Source: Streptomyces sp. HUAS YS2
GTDB taxonomy: Bacteria; Actinomycetota; Actinomycetes; Streptomycetales; Streptomycetaceae
Assembly: GCF_033343995.1 (NCBI RefSeq)
Contig: NZ_CP137573.1
Location: 4,497,001-4,561,000, forward strand
DNA length: 64,000 bases
Direction of reading: 5' to 3'
In this document: one piece after another, positions 43,132 to 51,227 of the stretch
Layout of the letters: every line of letters starts with the position of its first letter
How positions within the stretch are numbered: position 1 is the first letter of the stretch
The notes under the pieces: generated by a model
Database searches by the model: none
Seen by the model: the letters and a program-made list of their open reading frames with translations, nothing else
What the model was told of the DNA's origin: nothing
Translations under genes and position numbers: made by a program

Positions 43132-44364
43132 ATGCCCGCATTGACCACCCCCGCCGACGGCGCCACTTCCACCGATCCCACCGGCAACCTTGCTGCCGCC
43201 GCTCCGTCGCCGGTGATCGGCTGGCTCGCCGTCGTCTCCGTGATGATGGGGATCTTCTCCATCGTCACCACCGAGATCCTGCCGATCGGCCTGCTGACAC
43301 CCATCGGCGACACCTTCGGTGTCTCGGACGGTACGGCCGGCCTGATGATGACCCTGCCCGGGATCCTCGCCGCCGTCGCCGCGCCCACCGTGACCGTCGC
43401 GACCGGGCGGGTGGATCGGCGCGTCATGCTCTGCGTTCTGATGCTGGTGCTCGCGTCGGCGGACCTCCTCGCGGCGGTCGCACCCTCCTACTGGGTCATG
43501 CTGGTCTCACGGGTCCTGGTCGGACTCGTCATCGGCGGCTTCTGGTCGATCGCCGCGGGCCTCGCCTCCCGGCTGGTGCCCGAGGGGCAGGTCGGTGCGG
43601 CGACCGCGGTGATCTTCTCCGCCGTCCCGCTCGGTTCCGTGCTCGGTGTGCCCGCCGGGGTCTTCCTCGGAAATCTCGCGGGATGGCGGACGGCCTTCGT
43701 CGCCATGGGAATCCTGACGCTGGCCGTGTTCGCCGCCCTCGTCGTGCTGCTGCCCCCGCTGCCGCCGCGGGGTGTCACCCGACTCTCCGTACTGCGGGAC
43801 CTGCTCGGCGCCACCCGGATCCGGGTGGGGCTGTTCGTGACCTTCCTGATCGTGATGGCGCACTTCGGCACGTACACGTATGTCACCCCGTTCCTGGAGG
43901 ACGTGACGCAAGCCGGCCCTGAGTTCATCACCGCATCCCTGCTGGCGTACGGCGTCGCCGGGATCGTCGGCAACTTCGTCGCGGGCACGACGGCGAGGCG
44001 CGCGCTGCGCGCGACGTTCACCGCCGCCGCGGGCATGCTCGCGACGGCGACGCTCCTGCTGCCGGTCATCGGCACGGGGAAGCCCGGCGCGATCGTGCTG
44101 CTGGTGGTCTGGGGGCTCGCGTACGGCGCGGTGCCGGTCTGTTCCCAGACATGGTTCCTGACGTCGGCACCGCAGGCACAGGAGGCGGCGTCCGTGCTCT
44201 TCACGTCGTCGTTCCAGGCGACCTTGTCCCTCGGCGCACTGGCGGGCGGGGCGGTGGTGGACTCCACCTCGACGTCTGCGGCGATGACGCTGGGCGGGCT
44301 GGCCGCGATCCTCATGATGGTGACGGTGCGGGTTTTCAGCAGGGCGCTGAGGCAGCTCAGTTGA
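43132..44364 (+). CDS. MFS transporter (DHA1, AraJ/chloramphenicol-exporter-like)
   Basis: 410 aa with 12 hydrophobic helices. It starts with a 25-residue hydrophilic tail, then VVSVMMGIFSIVTTEILPIGLL, the motif of sugar-efflux/chloramphenicol-type DHA1 carriers; motif A-like GRVDRRVMLC follows helix 2, and motif C-like VFSAVPLGSVLGVPAG lies in helix 5. ATG 43132 after ACAGGAACC. It is probably a proton-driven exporter of a small molecule. A palindromic element follows its 3' end. Confidence 0.85.
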   Translation: MPALTTPADGATSTDPTGNLAAAAPSPVIGWLAVVSVMMGIFSIVTTEILPIGLLTPIGDTFGVSDGTAGLMMTLPGILAAVAAPTVTVATGRVDRRVMLCVLMLVLASADLLAAVAPSYWVMLVSRVLVGLVIGGFWSIAAGLASRLVPEGQVGAATAVIFSAVPLGSVLGVPAGVFLGNLAGWRTAFVAMGILTLAVFAALVVLLPPLPPRGVTRLSVLRDLLGATRIRVGLFVTFLIVMAHFGTYTYVTPFLEDVTQAGPEFITASLLAYGVAGIVGNFVAGTTARRALRATFTAAAGMLATATLLLPVIGTGKPGAIVLLVVWGLAYGAVPVCSQTWFLTSAPQAQEAASVLFTSSFQATLSLGALAGGAVVDSTSTSAAMTLGGLAAILMMVTVRVFSRALRQLS

Positions 44365-44426
44365 GCCGTGTTGGGTGCGGGCCGGGGTGAGGCGCTAGGG
44401 GTGGACGGTCTTGCCCGCTTCTGGTG

Positions 44427-44564
44427 GGGCCGCCCTCTTTCCGAGTGTGGCGTGCTCCGGTGCCGCGTCAAGGGCGCTCCTGCGTCGCGTCGCTTCGCGA
44501 TTTCGCTTCGCTCCACCCTTGACCCACCACCGGAGCACGCCTTTTCACACTCGGAGGGCGGCCC
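44427..44564. repeat. Second palindromic intergenic element
   Basis: A 138-bp unit whose ends are exact inverted repeats (GGGCCGCCCTC at 44427-44437 and GAGGGCGGCCC at 44554-44564), followed inwards by CCGAGTGTG / CACACTCGG, CGTGCTCCGG / CCGGAGCACG, and TCAAGGG / CCCTTGA. The centre is rich in CGCTTCGC-type short dyads. It is non-coding. It sits in the gene-free stretch 44365-44766; the remainder of that stretch shows nothing I recognise. Confidence 0.75.
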
Positions 44565-44766
44565 GTGGGGACGGGTCCACGCGGGCGCGCCGTCGTGCGC
44601 GGGGGGTGAGGGAGGCGAGTGCGGGTCAGAGCTGCGCGGGCGTTGTATGGGGTGCCCATTTCCGTCTCGGCGGCCGGCCGCCGTCGCGGGGTCGGGCATC
44701 ATGCCCCGCTGGTCGATGTCCGGTGGGGGTCCGGCCGGGCGCAAGCCACTCCGTAGGGCGCGAGGG

Positions 44767-45687
44767 CTAAGGCAACGTCAGTACCCACCACTGTCGCAAC
44801 GTGCGGCGCGTGTGCAGGAAGACGTTCGGACCCCGGCAGACGGGGCGGGCGTAGCGTCTGACAGGGTCACCGTTCGGGAAGACGAGATCTCCGCGGCCGA
44901 CGACGACTGCTCCCTCGTCCGTCAGTCGGAGGTGGTGGACGACACTCCTTCGTGCACCGGAGTCGATGCGTGGCTCGGTTCCTCCGAGCAGGAGCAGCCG
45001 GTTGTCGCGGATCGCGAGGCCGGCGGGGTCCGAGACCGGCAGGTCGCGGATACGGAGTATCCCGCTGGGCCCTGTTTCGACGAGCGGGGCGGCAGGCCAG
45101 TACACGGTGTGGGCGGTGGAGCCGGAGACGTTGATGGTGTTCACCTCCGTCACGTGGTGATACGGCGCCGGCGGGCGTAGGGACCAGGCGCGGTTGCCCC
45201 TGCTGTCCCAGCGGACCAGCCCGCCCGCGCTGACGTGATCACCGCTGTACACCCCCTCGTCGGCGTACCCGGTCCAAAAGCCGGTCCGGCGGTCCGCGAC
45301 CAGGTGCGTCAGCCGGGTTCCCAGCGGGAACCGGCGCCGAGAGCGACCGTCCGGGCCGAAGACCTGGCCGGACAATGCGTTCGGTCCCTCGCTGCCGGAG
45401 ACGACGAACCCGCCGCCCGGAAGGGCGTCGAGAGCAGCCGGGTCCACGGCCACGTCGTGCAGCGACTGTTCCAGGATCCTGCCCCGGTCACTGATCACGA
45501 CGAGGGCGTCGAAAGGAAGATTCAAGGGTGCCGGGACGTCCCGGCCGGCCCACCTGCGGGGAAATCGGGCATCAGGGCAGATCAGCCAGAGAGCCCGGCC
45601 CCACGGATCGATCGTGGAGGCCAGTACTTTCCGCTCGTCGTACTGCCGAGGCAACAGTGCGTGGGAACGCAGTGCCACCTTCGTCAA
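44767..45687 (-). CDS. Uncharacterised propeller-like protein with TTG start
   Basis: 306 aa. Repeats such as LWLICPDARF, ALPGGGFVVSGSEG, GFWTGYADEGVYSGD, NTINVSGSTAHTVYW and RLLLLGGTEPRID suggest a cytoplasmic WD/NHL-like propeller. No signal peptide or catalytic motif. The start is TTG 45687, supported by GAGGTGA 6 nt upstream; GTG three codons later is an alternative. It lies 40 bp downstream of an Imm53 gene on the same strand, so it may be co-expressed. Function unknown. Confidence 0.7.
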   Translation of the reverse strand: MTKVALRSHALLPRQYDERKVLASTIDPWGRALWLICPDARFPRRWAGRDVPAPLNLPFDALVVISDRGRILEQSLHDVAVDPAALDALPGGGFVVSGSEGPNALSGQVFGPDGRSRRRFPLGTRLTHLVADRRTGFWTGYADEGVYSGDHVSAGGLVRWDSRGNRAWSLRPPAPYHHVTEVNTINVSGSTAHTVYWPAAPLVETGPSGILRIRDLPVSDPAGLAIRDNRLLLLGGTEPRIDSGARRSVVHHLRLTDEGAVVVGRGDLVFPNGDPVRRYARPVCRGPNVFLHTRRTLRQWWVLTLP

Positions 45688-45727
45688 GAAATCACCTCAC
45701 GGGCGAAGGAACGCGACCCGTTGATGA

Positions 45728-46048
45728 TCACACACCTGCGCCGGCCCCAGCCTCCGAAGTCCAGGCGCGGAACAGCGTCAGGGCCTCGGTCAGGTTGCCG
45801 GGCCCACACGCGATCTGGAACGTCTTCTCTGACGTCCAGGCCATCACCCAGTCATGCTCACCCCGGGTGACCTGCTGCCGGGGGTACTCCCGGTCCTCCA
45901 AGTCCGTCTCTTCCAGGCTGATCCTGACGGTCCAGCCCGGGTTGTCGAGCGTGCCGATCGTCACGCCCCATTCGTGCTCCCACTCACCATCGCATTGGGA
46001 GGCGTACCAGTGCTGCAACCAGTCAAGGACGTGCTCGGGTTCGGACAT
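45728..46048 (-). CDS. Imm53 family immunity protein
   Basis: 106 aa. LDWLQHWYASQCDGEWEHEWGV followed by TLDNPGWTVRISLEET is the Imm53 signature (split here at its natural turns), a family predicted from polymorphic-toxin loci. The C-terminal half (EHDWVMAWTSEKTFQIACGPGN) also fits. Immunity proteins neutralise a cognate toxin domain, but no toxin gene is nearby, so this is an orphan copy. ATG 46048 has no clear Shine-Dalgarno, perhaps indicating a leaderless mRNA. Confidence 0.8.
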   Translation of the reverse strand: MSEPEHVLDWLQHWYASQCDGEWEHEWGVTIGTLDNPGWTVRISLEETDLEDREYPRQQVTRGEHDWVMAWTSEKTFQIACGPGNLTEALTLFRAWTSEAGAGAGV

Positions 46049-46277
46049 GGACGCAGATCTTAAGAGAGACGAGATAGGTCACGGGTGGGGCATTTGTTGT
46101 GTCGTGCGACTCGCGAGGCGACGTCCGGGCGTTAATGGCTCTGTTGCGTTCGCGCGGTGCCTTGCGGAGCGACCAGACGCCCCGACTGGAAGGTGCGACT
46201 CTCGGAGAGAGGGCGGTCCCACCCGTCTCTCAACGACCCGGCCCACCCCAAGACCCCGAACCTCGGAACGCACTGGA

Positions 46278-46295
46278 TCTCAAGCGCACTTGAGG
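46278..46295. promoter_or_regulatory. SoxR box upstream of the SgcJ/EcaC-family gene
   Basis: TCTCAAGCGCACTTGAGG is a 17-of-18 match to its own inverse complement and agrees with the CCTCAAG-N4-CTTGAGG form of SoxR sites. SoxR (MerR family) activates from a site between -35 and -10, placing the transcript start near the ATG at 46312. Confidence 0.75.
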
Positions 46296-46311
46296 TTGCA
46301 GCATGGTCGGC

Positions 46312-46716
46312 ATGGACACAGACTCCGCGGCCCGCGCCGCAGCCATCGAAGCCATCCGTCAGATCGTCGCCACCGTCGAGCACTCCCAGCAGAACAAGGA
46401 CCCCGACGAGTTCCTCACCCTCTTCCACCCCGACGCGATCTGGACCACCGCCCACGGCAAGGTGCTCATCGGCCTCGACGCGATCTCCGAGTTCACCCGC
46501 AAGGTGCTCCCCGCGGCCGAGTGGGACGGCAAGGTCACCTACGAGGTGGCCCACGTGCTCTTCATCCGCCCCGACGTCGCGGCCGTCAAGGTCCGTCAGC
46601 GGTACCTGTCCCCGGACGACGAGAGCGAAGGCGCCCCGCTGTACGTGATGTCCCAGCAGGACGACGGCCGTTGGCTGCTGACCGCCTGCCAGAACACGGG
46701 CGTCGTCGCCGGCTGA
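46312..46716 (+). CDS. SgcJ/EcaC family oxidoreductase (NTF2-like)
   Basis: 134 aa. NTF2-like fold with family-typical IRQIVATVEHSQQNKDPDEF, FHPDAIWTTAHGKVLIG and C-terminal WLLTACQNTGVV. EcaC of S. coelicolor is one of the few SoxR-regulated genes in that organism and responds to redox-active antibiotics such as actinorhodin. Here too a SoxR box stands immediately upstream. I choose ATG 46312, at about the predicted transcript start (leaderless); ATG 46303 is the alternative. Biochemical activity of the family is not established. Confidence 0.82.
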   Translation: MDTDSAARAAAIEAIRQIVATVEHSQQNKDPDEFLTLFHPDAIWTTAHGKVLIGLDAISEFTRKVLPAAEWDGKVTYEVAHVLFIRPDVAAVKVRQRYLSPDDESEGAPLYVMSQQDDGRWLLTACQNTGVVAG

Positions 46717-46781
46717 TCGACGCGGCCGTCGCGCGGCCGCCGCCGGCCGGAGGTGTCAGTGCCCGCCCCTACGATCAGCGC

Positions 46782-47321
46782 ATGTCCGACGCCTTCACCG
46801 TCCTGTGGACCCACGACACCTGCCGTGCCCTGCGCAAGGCGGGCCGCGTGGGCGAGCGGCCGCCGGTCGCCTTCAGCGGCCTTCATTCCTCCCTGCCCGC
46901 GTGGATAGGTGCTGCTCCGGGGGACGACGTGTACGCGCTGCACGTCAACCGGTGCGAGGTGTTCGTCGTCAGCCGGATGCGGATGCTCGACATCGAGCGC
47001 CACGACTGCTGCGGCGCCGCCCCCGCAGCATGGGACGACCCCGCGTACCCCGGGCACGGCGACTGGTCGGCCCTCGGCGCCGGCGGCTGCGGCGCCATGG
47101 CGGTCCACGTGGACGCGACGCCCGTCCGCTTCGACGTGCCGATCCCCGGCGACCTGCTGTCCCGCCTGACCTGGCGCAACGCCCGGGGCCGGACCCGCGG
47201 TCTGAAGTACGTCGTGGACGGCCGCCTCGAGCGCTCGGTCAGTCTCCAGGGCTTCTACCGCCTGACCCCGGAGTCGGCCGACGAGCTGGCGGCTGTCGTG
47301 GATGGAGCGGTTCGGGTCTAA
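46782..47321 (+). CDS. Hypothetical protein, unknown function
   Basis: 179 aa. No family recognised. Visible features are a Cys pair in RHDCCGAAP, a Gly-rich GAGGCGAMAVHVDA, and a C-terminal part RGLKYVVDGRLERSVSLQGFYRLT, suggesting a compact globular cytoplasmic protein. ATG 46782. It lies 65 bp downstream of the ecaC-like gene and could be in its transcript, although no coupling is visible. Coding bias fits its neighbours. Confidence 0.6.
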   Translation: MSDAFTVLWTHDTCRALRKAGRVGERPPVAFSGLHSSLPAWIGAAPGDDVYALHVNRCEVFVVSRMRMLDIERHDCCGAAPAAWDDPAYPGHGDWSALGAGGCGAMAVHVDATPVRFDVPIPGDLLSRLTWRNARGRTRGLKYVVDGRLERSVSLQGFYRLTPESADELAAVVDGAVRV

Positions 47322-47356
47322 CAGCCTCGCAACGCGCGCCACGTACCGTGCGGCGC

Positions 47357-47947
47357 ATGAGCGCGAAGGCGAACAGGCACGGGAACGGGAACGGGAACGG
47401 GAACGGTGTCGACTCGAACCTGCAGACAGAGGTCCGGTCCGGCACCGAAGACGATCTCGGTGAGCTGACGCGTATCTACAACCACTACGTCCTCGAGACC
47501 CCGATCACCTTCGACATCGAGCCGCTCACCGTCGATCAGCGCCGGCCGTGGCTGCTGACCCATCCCGACTCCGGTCCGCACCGGCTCCTTGTGGCAGAGG
47601 AGGGCGGAAAGCTCCTCGGCTACGCGACCAGCAGCGCGTTCCGCCCGAAGCAGGCGTACGCGACGTCCGTGGAGACCAGTGTCTACCTGGCGCCCGCACA
47701 CCCGGGCCGCGGTGTCGGGAGCCTGCTGTACGCCGCGCTCTTCGAGGTGCTGGAGCGTGAGGAGGTCCATGTCGCGCTCGCCGGGATCACCGTTCCCAAC
47801 GAGGCGTCCCAACGACTCCACGAGCGCTTCGGATTCCGCCCCGCCGGCCGCTTCGAGCAAGTCGGTCGGAAGTTCGGGCAGTTCTGGGACGTTGCCTGGT
47901 TCCAGAAGCCGCTGTCCCGAGCGGCGGAGGCGACCGTCACTCGCTGA
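47357..47947 (+). CDS. GNAT acetyltransferase, phosphinothricin N-acetyltransferase-like
   Basis: 196 aa. Pat/YncA type: IYNHYVLETPITFDIEPLT at the substrate end, acetyl-CoA loop AHPGRGVGSLLY, and VPNEASQRLHERFGFR with C-terminal FGQFWDVAWFQK. The first 22 residues hold HGNGNGNGNG from a hexanucleotide repeat and are unlikely to be part of the fold. ATG 47357 has no good Shine-Dalgarno. Such enzymes acetylate phosphinothricin, methionine sulfoximine or related amines. The 3' end overlaps the convergent SUKH gene by 11 bp. Confidence 0.85.
   Translation: MSAKANRHGNGNGNGNGVDSNLQTEVRSGTEDDLGELTRIYNHYVLETPITFDIEPLTVDQRRPWLLTHPDSGPHRLLVAEEGGKLLGYATSSAFRPKQAYATSVETSVYLAPAHPGRGVGSLLYAALFEVLEREEVHVALAGITVPNEASQRLHERFGFRPAGRFEQVGRKFGQFWDVAWFQKPLSRAAEATVTR
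47381..47404 (+). repeat. Hexanucleotide repeat (GGGAAC)4
   Basis: Four perfect copies near the 5' end of the GNAT gene encode alternating Gly-Asn. Copy-number change would keep the reading frame. Confidence 0.9.
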
Positions 47948-48536
47948 CGGTCCAGGCGTGCAGCCACGCGTGGAGGGGGAGCGTGGTGTGGACGATGCCT
48001 CGGTCGAAGCCCCGGCCGTCGTCCTCGTACCGGACGACCGGGCTCTCGGCCGCCTCGTCCAGCGCGACGTACCACGCGGTCGCGCAGCCGCATGCGACCA
48101 ACTGCAGCCATGTGGGCGGGAGATCGCCCGCTTCCCGCTCCTTCCGGTGGATCTCCACAAGCTCCGCGAGTGGGTGCAGTCCGTAGTCCGGACCGAAGCC
48201 CCCGTCCCCCACCTCCGTGTACACGCGTCGCAGCAGCTCGGGCAGGCGGCGACCGATCGCGGCCTCCGCCTGTTCCCATTCCGCGACCGGAACCGGCGGG
48301 TGCAGCGGGCCGCGCGAGGCGTCCGCGTAGTACGCGGAGGCCTCCTCGGCGCCCGAGGGCAGGTACGCCACCAGGCCGTCGTCCAGGTAGCTCAGGAACA
48401 GGGCCCTGTCCACCACGTCCGCGCCGTACATCCCCTCCAGCCACTCCAGCGGCACTGCCACCTCGTCCCGCCGCCGGGCCGGGTCGTGCGCGCGGCTGCG
48501 CAGACCTTCGATCAGTCGGTGCACGTCGCTGCTCAT
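47937..48536 (-). CDS. SMI1/KNR4 (SUKH) domain protein
   Basis: 199 aa. The C-terminal two thirds carry the SUKH signature (AEWEQAEAAIGRRLPELLRRVYTEVGDGGFGP, with EVGDGGFGP as the usual G-G-F/W core), and the N-terminal third is helical. SUKH proteins are often immunity proteins against contact-dependent toxins, but no toxin is adjacent. ATG 48536. The HxlR gene ends only 4 bp upstream on the same strand, so it may be co-transcribed with it. Confidence 0.78.
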   Translation of the reverse strand: MSSDVHRLIEGLRSRAHDPARRRDEVAVPLEWLEGMYGADVVDRALFLSYLDDGLVAYLPSGAEEASAYYADASRGPLHPPVPVAEWEQAEAAIGRRLPELLRRVYTEVGDGGFGPDYGLHPLAELVEIHRKEREAGDLPPTWLQLVACGCATAWYVALDEAAESPVVRYEDDGRGFDRGIVHTTLPLHAWLHAWTVSE

Positions 48537-48540
48537 AGAG

Positions 48541-48933
48541 CTAGCCGACCTCGACGTCGACCTCGACGGCGGTGGGCTCGTCCAGGGTGATCTTCTCCGC
48601 GCCGATTCGCCGGATCCGCTCGCCTCCCCATGCCGACAGGGAGGCGAGCGCGGCGTTGAGAGAGATGCCGTGCTCGGTCAGGGAGTACTCGACCTTCGGC
48701 GGCACCACCGGGTACACCTCGCGGTCGACCAGGCCGTCCTCCTCCATCTCCCGGAGGTGCTGGACGAGCATCTTCTCGCTCACGCCGGGCAGGCCGCGGC
48801 GGAGCTCGGAGAAGCGGCGGGTGCCGTGGTGGTGGAGTTCCCAGAGGATCAGGGACTTCCATTTGCCGGCGACGACGTCCATCGCCGCGTCGATGCCGCA
48901 GAAATAGGGTCCTTGTCGCGCCGACGTCGCCAT
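48541..48933 (-). CDS. HxlR family transcriptional regulator
   Basis: 130 aa winged HTH (IDAAMDVVAGKWKSLILWELHH, LPGVSEKMLVQHLREMEEDGL, PPKVEYSLTEHG). A Cys at residue 13 (YFCGID) is the conserved position used for redox or electrophile sensing in some HxlR proteins. ATG 48933 with GGAGGAACGC is chosen; the frame extends to 49011 through a 24-bp tandem repeat. It is divergent from an imine-reductase-like gene at 49097 and probably regulates it. Confidence 0.85.
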   Translation of the reverse strand: MATSARQGPYFCGIDAAMDVVAGKWKSLILWELHHHGTRRFSELRRGLPGVSEKMLVQHLREMEEDGLVDREVYPVVPPKVEYSLTEHGISLNAALASLSAWGGERIRRIGAEKITLDEPTAVEVDVEVG

Positions 48934-49009
48934 GCGTTCCTCCGGGCTGCACTCCGCGCCGTGCTCCGAGCTGCACTCCGAGCCGTACTTACCTTCTGGT
49001 GGGTACCGC

Positions 49010-49019
49010 ACTAATTAGT
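49010..49019. promoter_or_regulatory. Palindrome between hxlR and the reductase gene
   Basis: ACTAATTAGT, a perfect 10-bp palindrome in an otherwise GC-rich region, flanked by TACCGC and CCGTAC. It is central between the divergent genes and is a likely HxlR operator. Confidence 0.55.
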
Positions 49020-49096
49020 CCGTACTGGTCAACTCTACTGGCGCTGCCGAGGATTCAGTTGTTGACGCATTCGACGAACGCGACGGAGTTCCGCAG

Positions 49097-49975
49097 ATGA
49101 CGGAGAACGAAAGCATCCAGGTCAGCCTCCTCGGCCTCGGCGCGATGGGTGCCGCTCTCGCCGAGACGCTTCTCAAGGCCGGCCACACCCCCACCCTCTG
49201 GAACCGTTCGCCCGGCAAGGCGGACGCCCTCGTCGCCCTGGGGGCGACGGAGGCCGGTTCGGCCGCCGAGGCCGTCCGGGCGAGTCGGCTGGTGGTCGTG
49301 TGCCTCTTCGACCACGACTCGGTGCACGAGGTGCTGGACCCGCTGGTCGGAGATCTGGCCGGGCGGACGCTGGTCAACCTGACGACGACGAAGCCGGAGC
49401 ACGCGCGGGAGCTGGCCGCGTGGGCGGCCGAGGCGGGGATCACGTACCTCGACGGCGGCATCATGGCGGTGCCGTCCATGATCGGGCAGCCGGGGGCCTC
49501 GATCCTCTACAGCGGCTCGGCCGAGGCGTTCCGCGAGCACGAGGCGCTGCTTGATGTGTGGGCGACCAGCACGTACTACGGCGAGGACGCCGGTCTGGCG
49601 TCGCTCTACGACTTCGCGCTGCTGTCGGGGATGTACGTGATGTTCGCGGGGTTCCTGCACGGTGCGGCCCTGCTGGCGCCCGCCGGGGTGTCCGCGGGGG
49701 AGTTCGCGAAGCTGGCCGCACCGTGGCTGACGGCGATGACCGGCGGCTTCGCGGGGTTCGCCGAGGTCATCGACGGCGGGGACTACACGGTCCCGGGGCA
49801 GCAGAGCCTGGAGTTCTCGGACCTCGGGCTGTTCATCGAGGCGAGTGTCGAGCAAGGCGTGAGTGCAGAGCCCATCGCGATGGTGCAGCGGCTCATCCAG
49901 CGTCAGGTCGACGCGGGCCATGGTGGGGAGGGGTTCGCCCGGATCTTCGAGAGCATCAGGCGGCCGGCGGCCTGA
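49097..49975 (+). CDS. NADP-dependent reductase, imine-reductase/6PGDH-like
   Basis: 292 aa. N-terminal Rossmann fold with VSLLGLGAMGAALAETLLKAGH and the WNRS loop that prefers NADPH; then VVVCLFDH, LVNLTTTKP and DGGIMAVPSMIG, which are typical of imine reductases. The long interdomain helix carries ASLYDFALLSGMY, in which the Asp is at the usual proton-donor region. The C-terminal helical domain is complete. It would reduce cyclic imines or beta-hydroxy acids. ATG 49097. It is divergent from an HxlR gene. Confidence 0.83.
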   Translation: MTENESIQVSLLGLGAMGAALAETLLKAGHTPTLWNRSPGKADALVALGATEAGSAAEAVRASRLVVVCLFDHDSVHEVLDPLVGDLAGRTLVNLTTTKPEHARELAAWAAEAGITYLDGGIMAVPSMIGQPGASILYSGSAEAFREHEALLDVWATSTYYGEDAGLASLYDFALLSGMYVMFAGFLHGAALLAPAGVSAGEFAKLAAPWLTAMTGGFAGFAEVIDGGDYTVPGQQSLEFSDLGLFIEASVEQGVSAEPIAMVQRLIQRQVDAGHGGEGFARIFESIRRPAA

Positions 49976-50089
49976 GCGGTCCGGTCCGGGCCGGATCGGC
50001 CAGGTCGCGGCCCGTGCGCGGCATCGCGCGCGAAATGGGCGGCGCGCCGCCAACCGGCTGCCCCGCACCTCCGGTCGGGTCCACTCCGC

Positions 50090-50740
50090 TCAGGCGGACC
50101 CGGCGCCCAGGCGGTGGGCGAGTTCCTCGACCGGGTCCCAGACCGTTCCCGAGGCGAGGCGTTCGACGAGTGTCCTGCTCAGGGGCTCGCCGTCCAGGAC
50201 GGCCTCGATCGTCGCCGCGTCCACCGGGCGGGAGTAGTAGTGGCTGAGGTCCTCACCGACGGCGGCGGGGGTGAAGAGGGTGAGCGGTTCGAGCATCCAG
50301 GCGGTCAGCTCGGCCTCCGCGCCGTCCTGGGGTTCCGGTGCGCCGTGGCGCCAGCCGGTGCCGTCGTGCCCGTGCCACAGCGCGAGCGTGAGGGCGGGGA
50401 ACTCCGGTTCGTCGTCGTCGAGCTGAGTCAGCGGTACGAGGTCGTCGGGGAGGCCGTCGAGCAGGCCGGGCCAGACGGCCTCCTCGTCGTACGGGCTCAG
50501 GGACGACTCGTGGTCGAAGGCGCGGAGGAAGGCCGAGGACCGGCCGAGGAAGACGCGGTAGTCGTCGCCGCCGCCGTTCTCGTACCGGAAGTACTCGAAC
50601 CCGTCCTCGCCGGCGGCCGCGTAGGCGTACCGCGGCCACCGGGACCCGAAGGCCGCCTCCAGGAGGGTGAGGGTACGGAGCCGCTCGCGGAGCCGGGCCG
50701 GCTCGGGCAGGGCGGCGGCGAAGCCGGAGAGCGCAGTCAT
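50090..50740 (-). CDS. Hypothetical protein, unknown function
   Basis: 216 aa. Acidic, Leu-rich cytoplasmic protein with GEDGFEYFRYENGGGDDYRVFLGR and a helical C terminus (ATIEAVLDGEPLSRTLVERLA). No recognised domain; some SMI1-like or immunity-type proteins have similar composition, but I see no SUKH core. ATG 50740. It stands between the reductase and the SSI genes, with no coupling to either. Confidence 0.6.
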   Translation of the reverse strand: MTALSGFAAALPEPARLRERLRTLTLLEAAFGSRWPRYAYAAAGEDGFEYFRYENGGGDDYRVFLGRSSAFLRAFDHESSLSPYDEEAVWPGLLDGLPDDLVPLTQLDDDEPEFPALTLALWHGHDGTGWRHGAPEPQDGAEAELTAWMLEPLTLFTPAAVGEDLSHYYSRPVDAATIEAVLDGEPLSRTLVERLASGTVWDPVEELAHRLGAGSA

Positions 50741-50783
50741 GGCCCGAGCGTAGAGGGCGCCTCCGACAGTTCTCAGGCGGCCG

Positions 50784-51227
50784 TCAGAACGCGAAGACCG
50801 GGCCGTCCGTCATCGCGGAGCGCAGCTCGCAGGGGTTGGCGTACGTGGCCTGCCAGCTGACGCGCCTGCCCTGCCAGACGCCGTCGCCGGTGATCGTGAC
50901 CGGCGCCCACTGGCGCGTACATGAGCGGGTGGGGGCGTCCGCGGTCAGGTCCGTGAAGTTGCCGCCGACCGCGCTCAGTTCGGCGCAGGCCGAGGCGGCG
51001 GCCGGGTGGCTGCCGCCGTGGGTGGGGGCGCAGGTCAAGGTCACCGCGCGGAGGACCGTGGCGGTCTCCGCGGTCTCGCCGGCGCCGATGGTGAGCACGA
51101 GCGAGGACGGCGGGTACAGCCCGGAGGTCGCGGCCTGTGCGATGCCGGAGGTGGCGGTCCCGAGGAGTGCGAGGCCGGTGGCGGTGGCGAGCGCGGTGAG
51201 GGCGAACGAGCGGCTGACGTAGCGCAC
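50784..51227 (-). CDS. Streptomyces subtilisin inhibitor (SSI) family protease inhibitor
   Basis: 147 aa secreted. Signal peptide about residues 1-32 (cleavage near AQA-ATSG), then the SSI fold LYPPSSLVLTIGAGE, four Cys (LTCAP, SACAEL, RSCTRQW, NPCEL) for two disulphides, and GVWQGRRVSW. By alignment to CPMVYDP of SSI, the reactive loop is CTRQWAP, making Arg the P1 residue, which points to trypsin-like targets. GTG 51227 has AAGGGG upstream; longer frames precede the signal peptide. It acts outside the cell on the organism's own or foreign proteases. Confidence 0.88.
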   Translation of the reverse strand: MRYVSRSFALTALATATGLALLGTATSGIAQAATSGLYPPSSLVLTIGAGETAETATVLRAVTLTCAPTHGGSHPAAASACAELSAVGGNFTDLTADAPTRSCTRQWAPVTITGDGVWQGRRVSWQATYANPCELRSAMTDGPVFAF

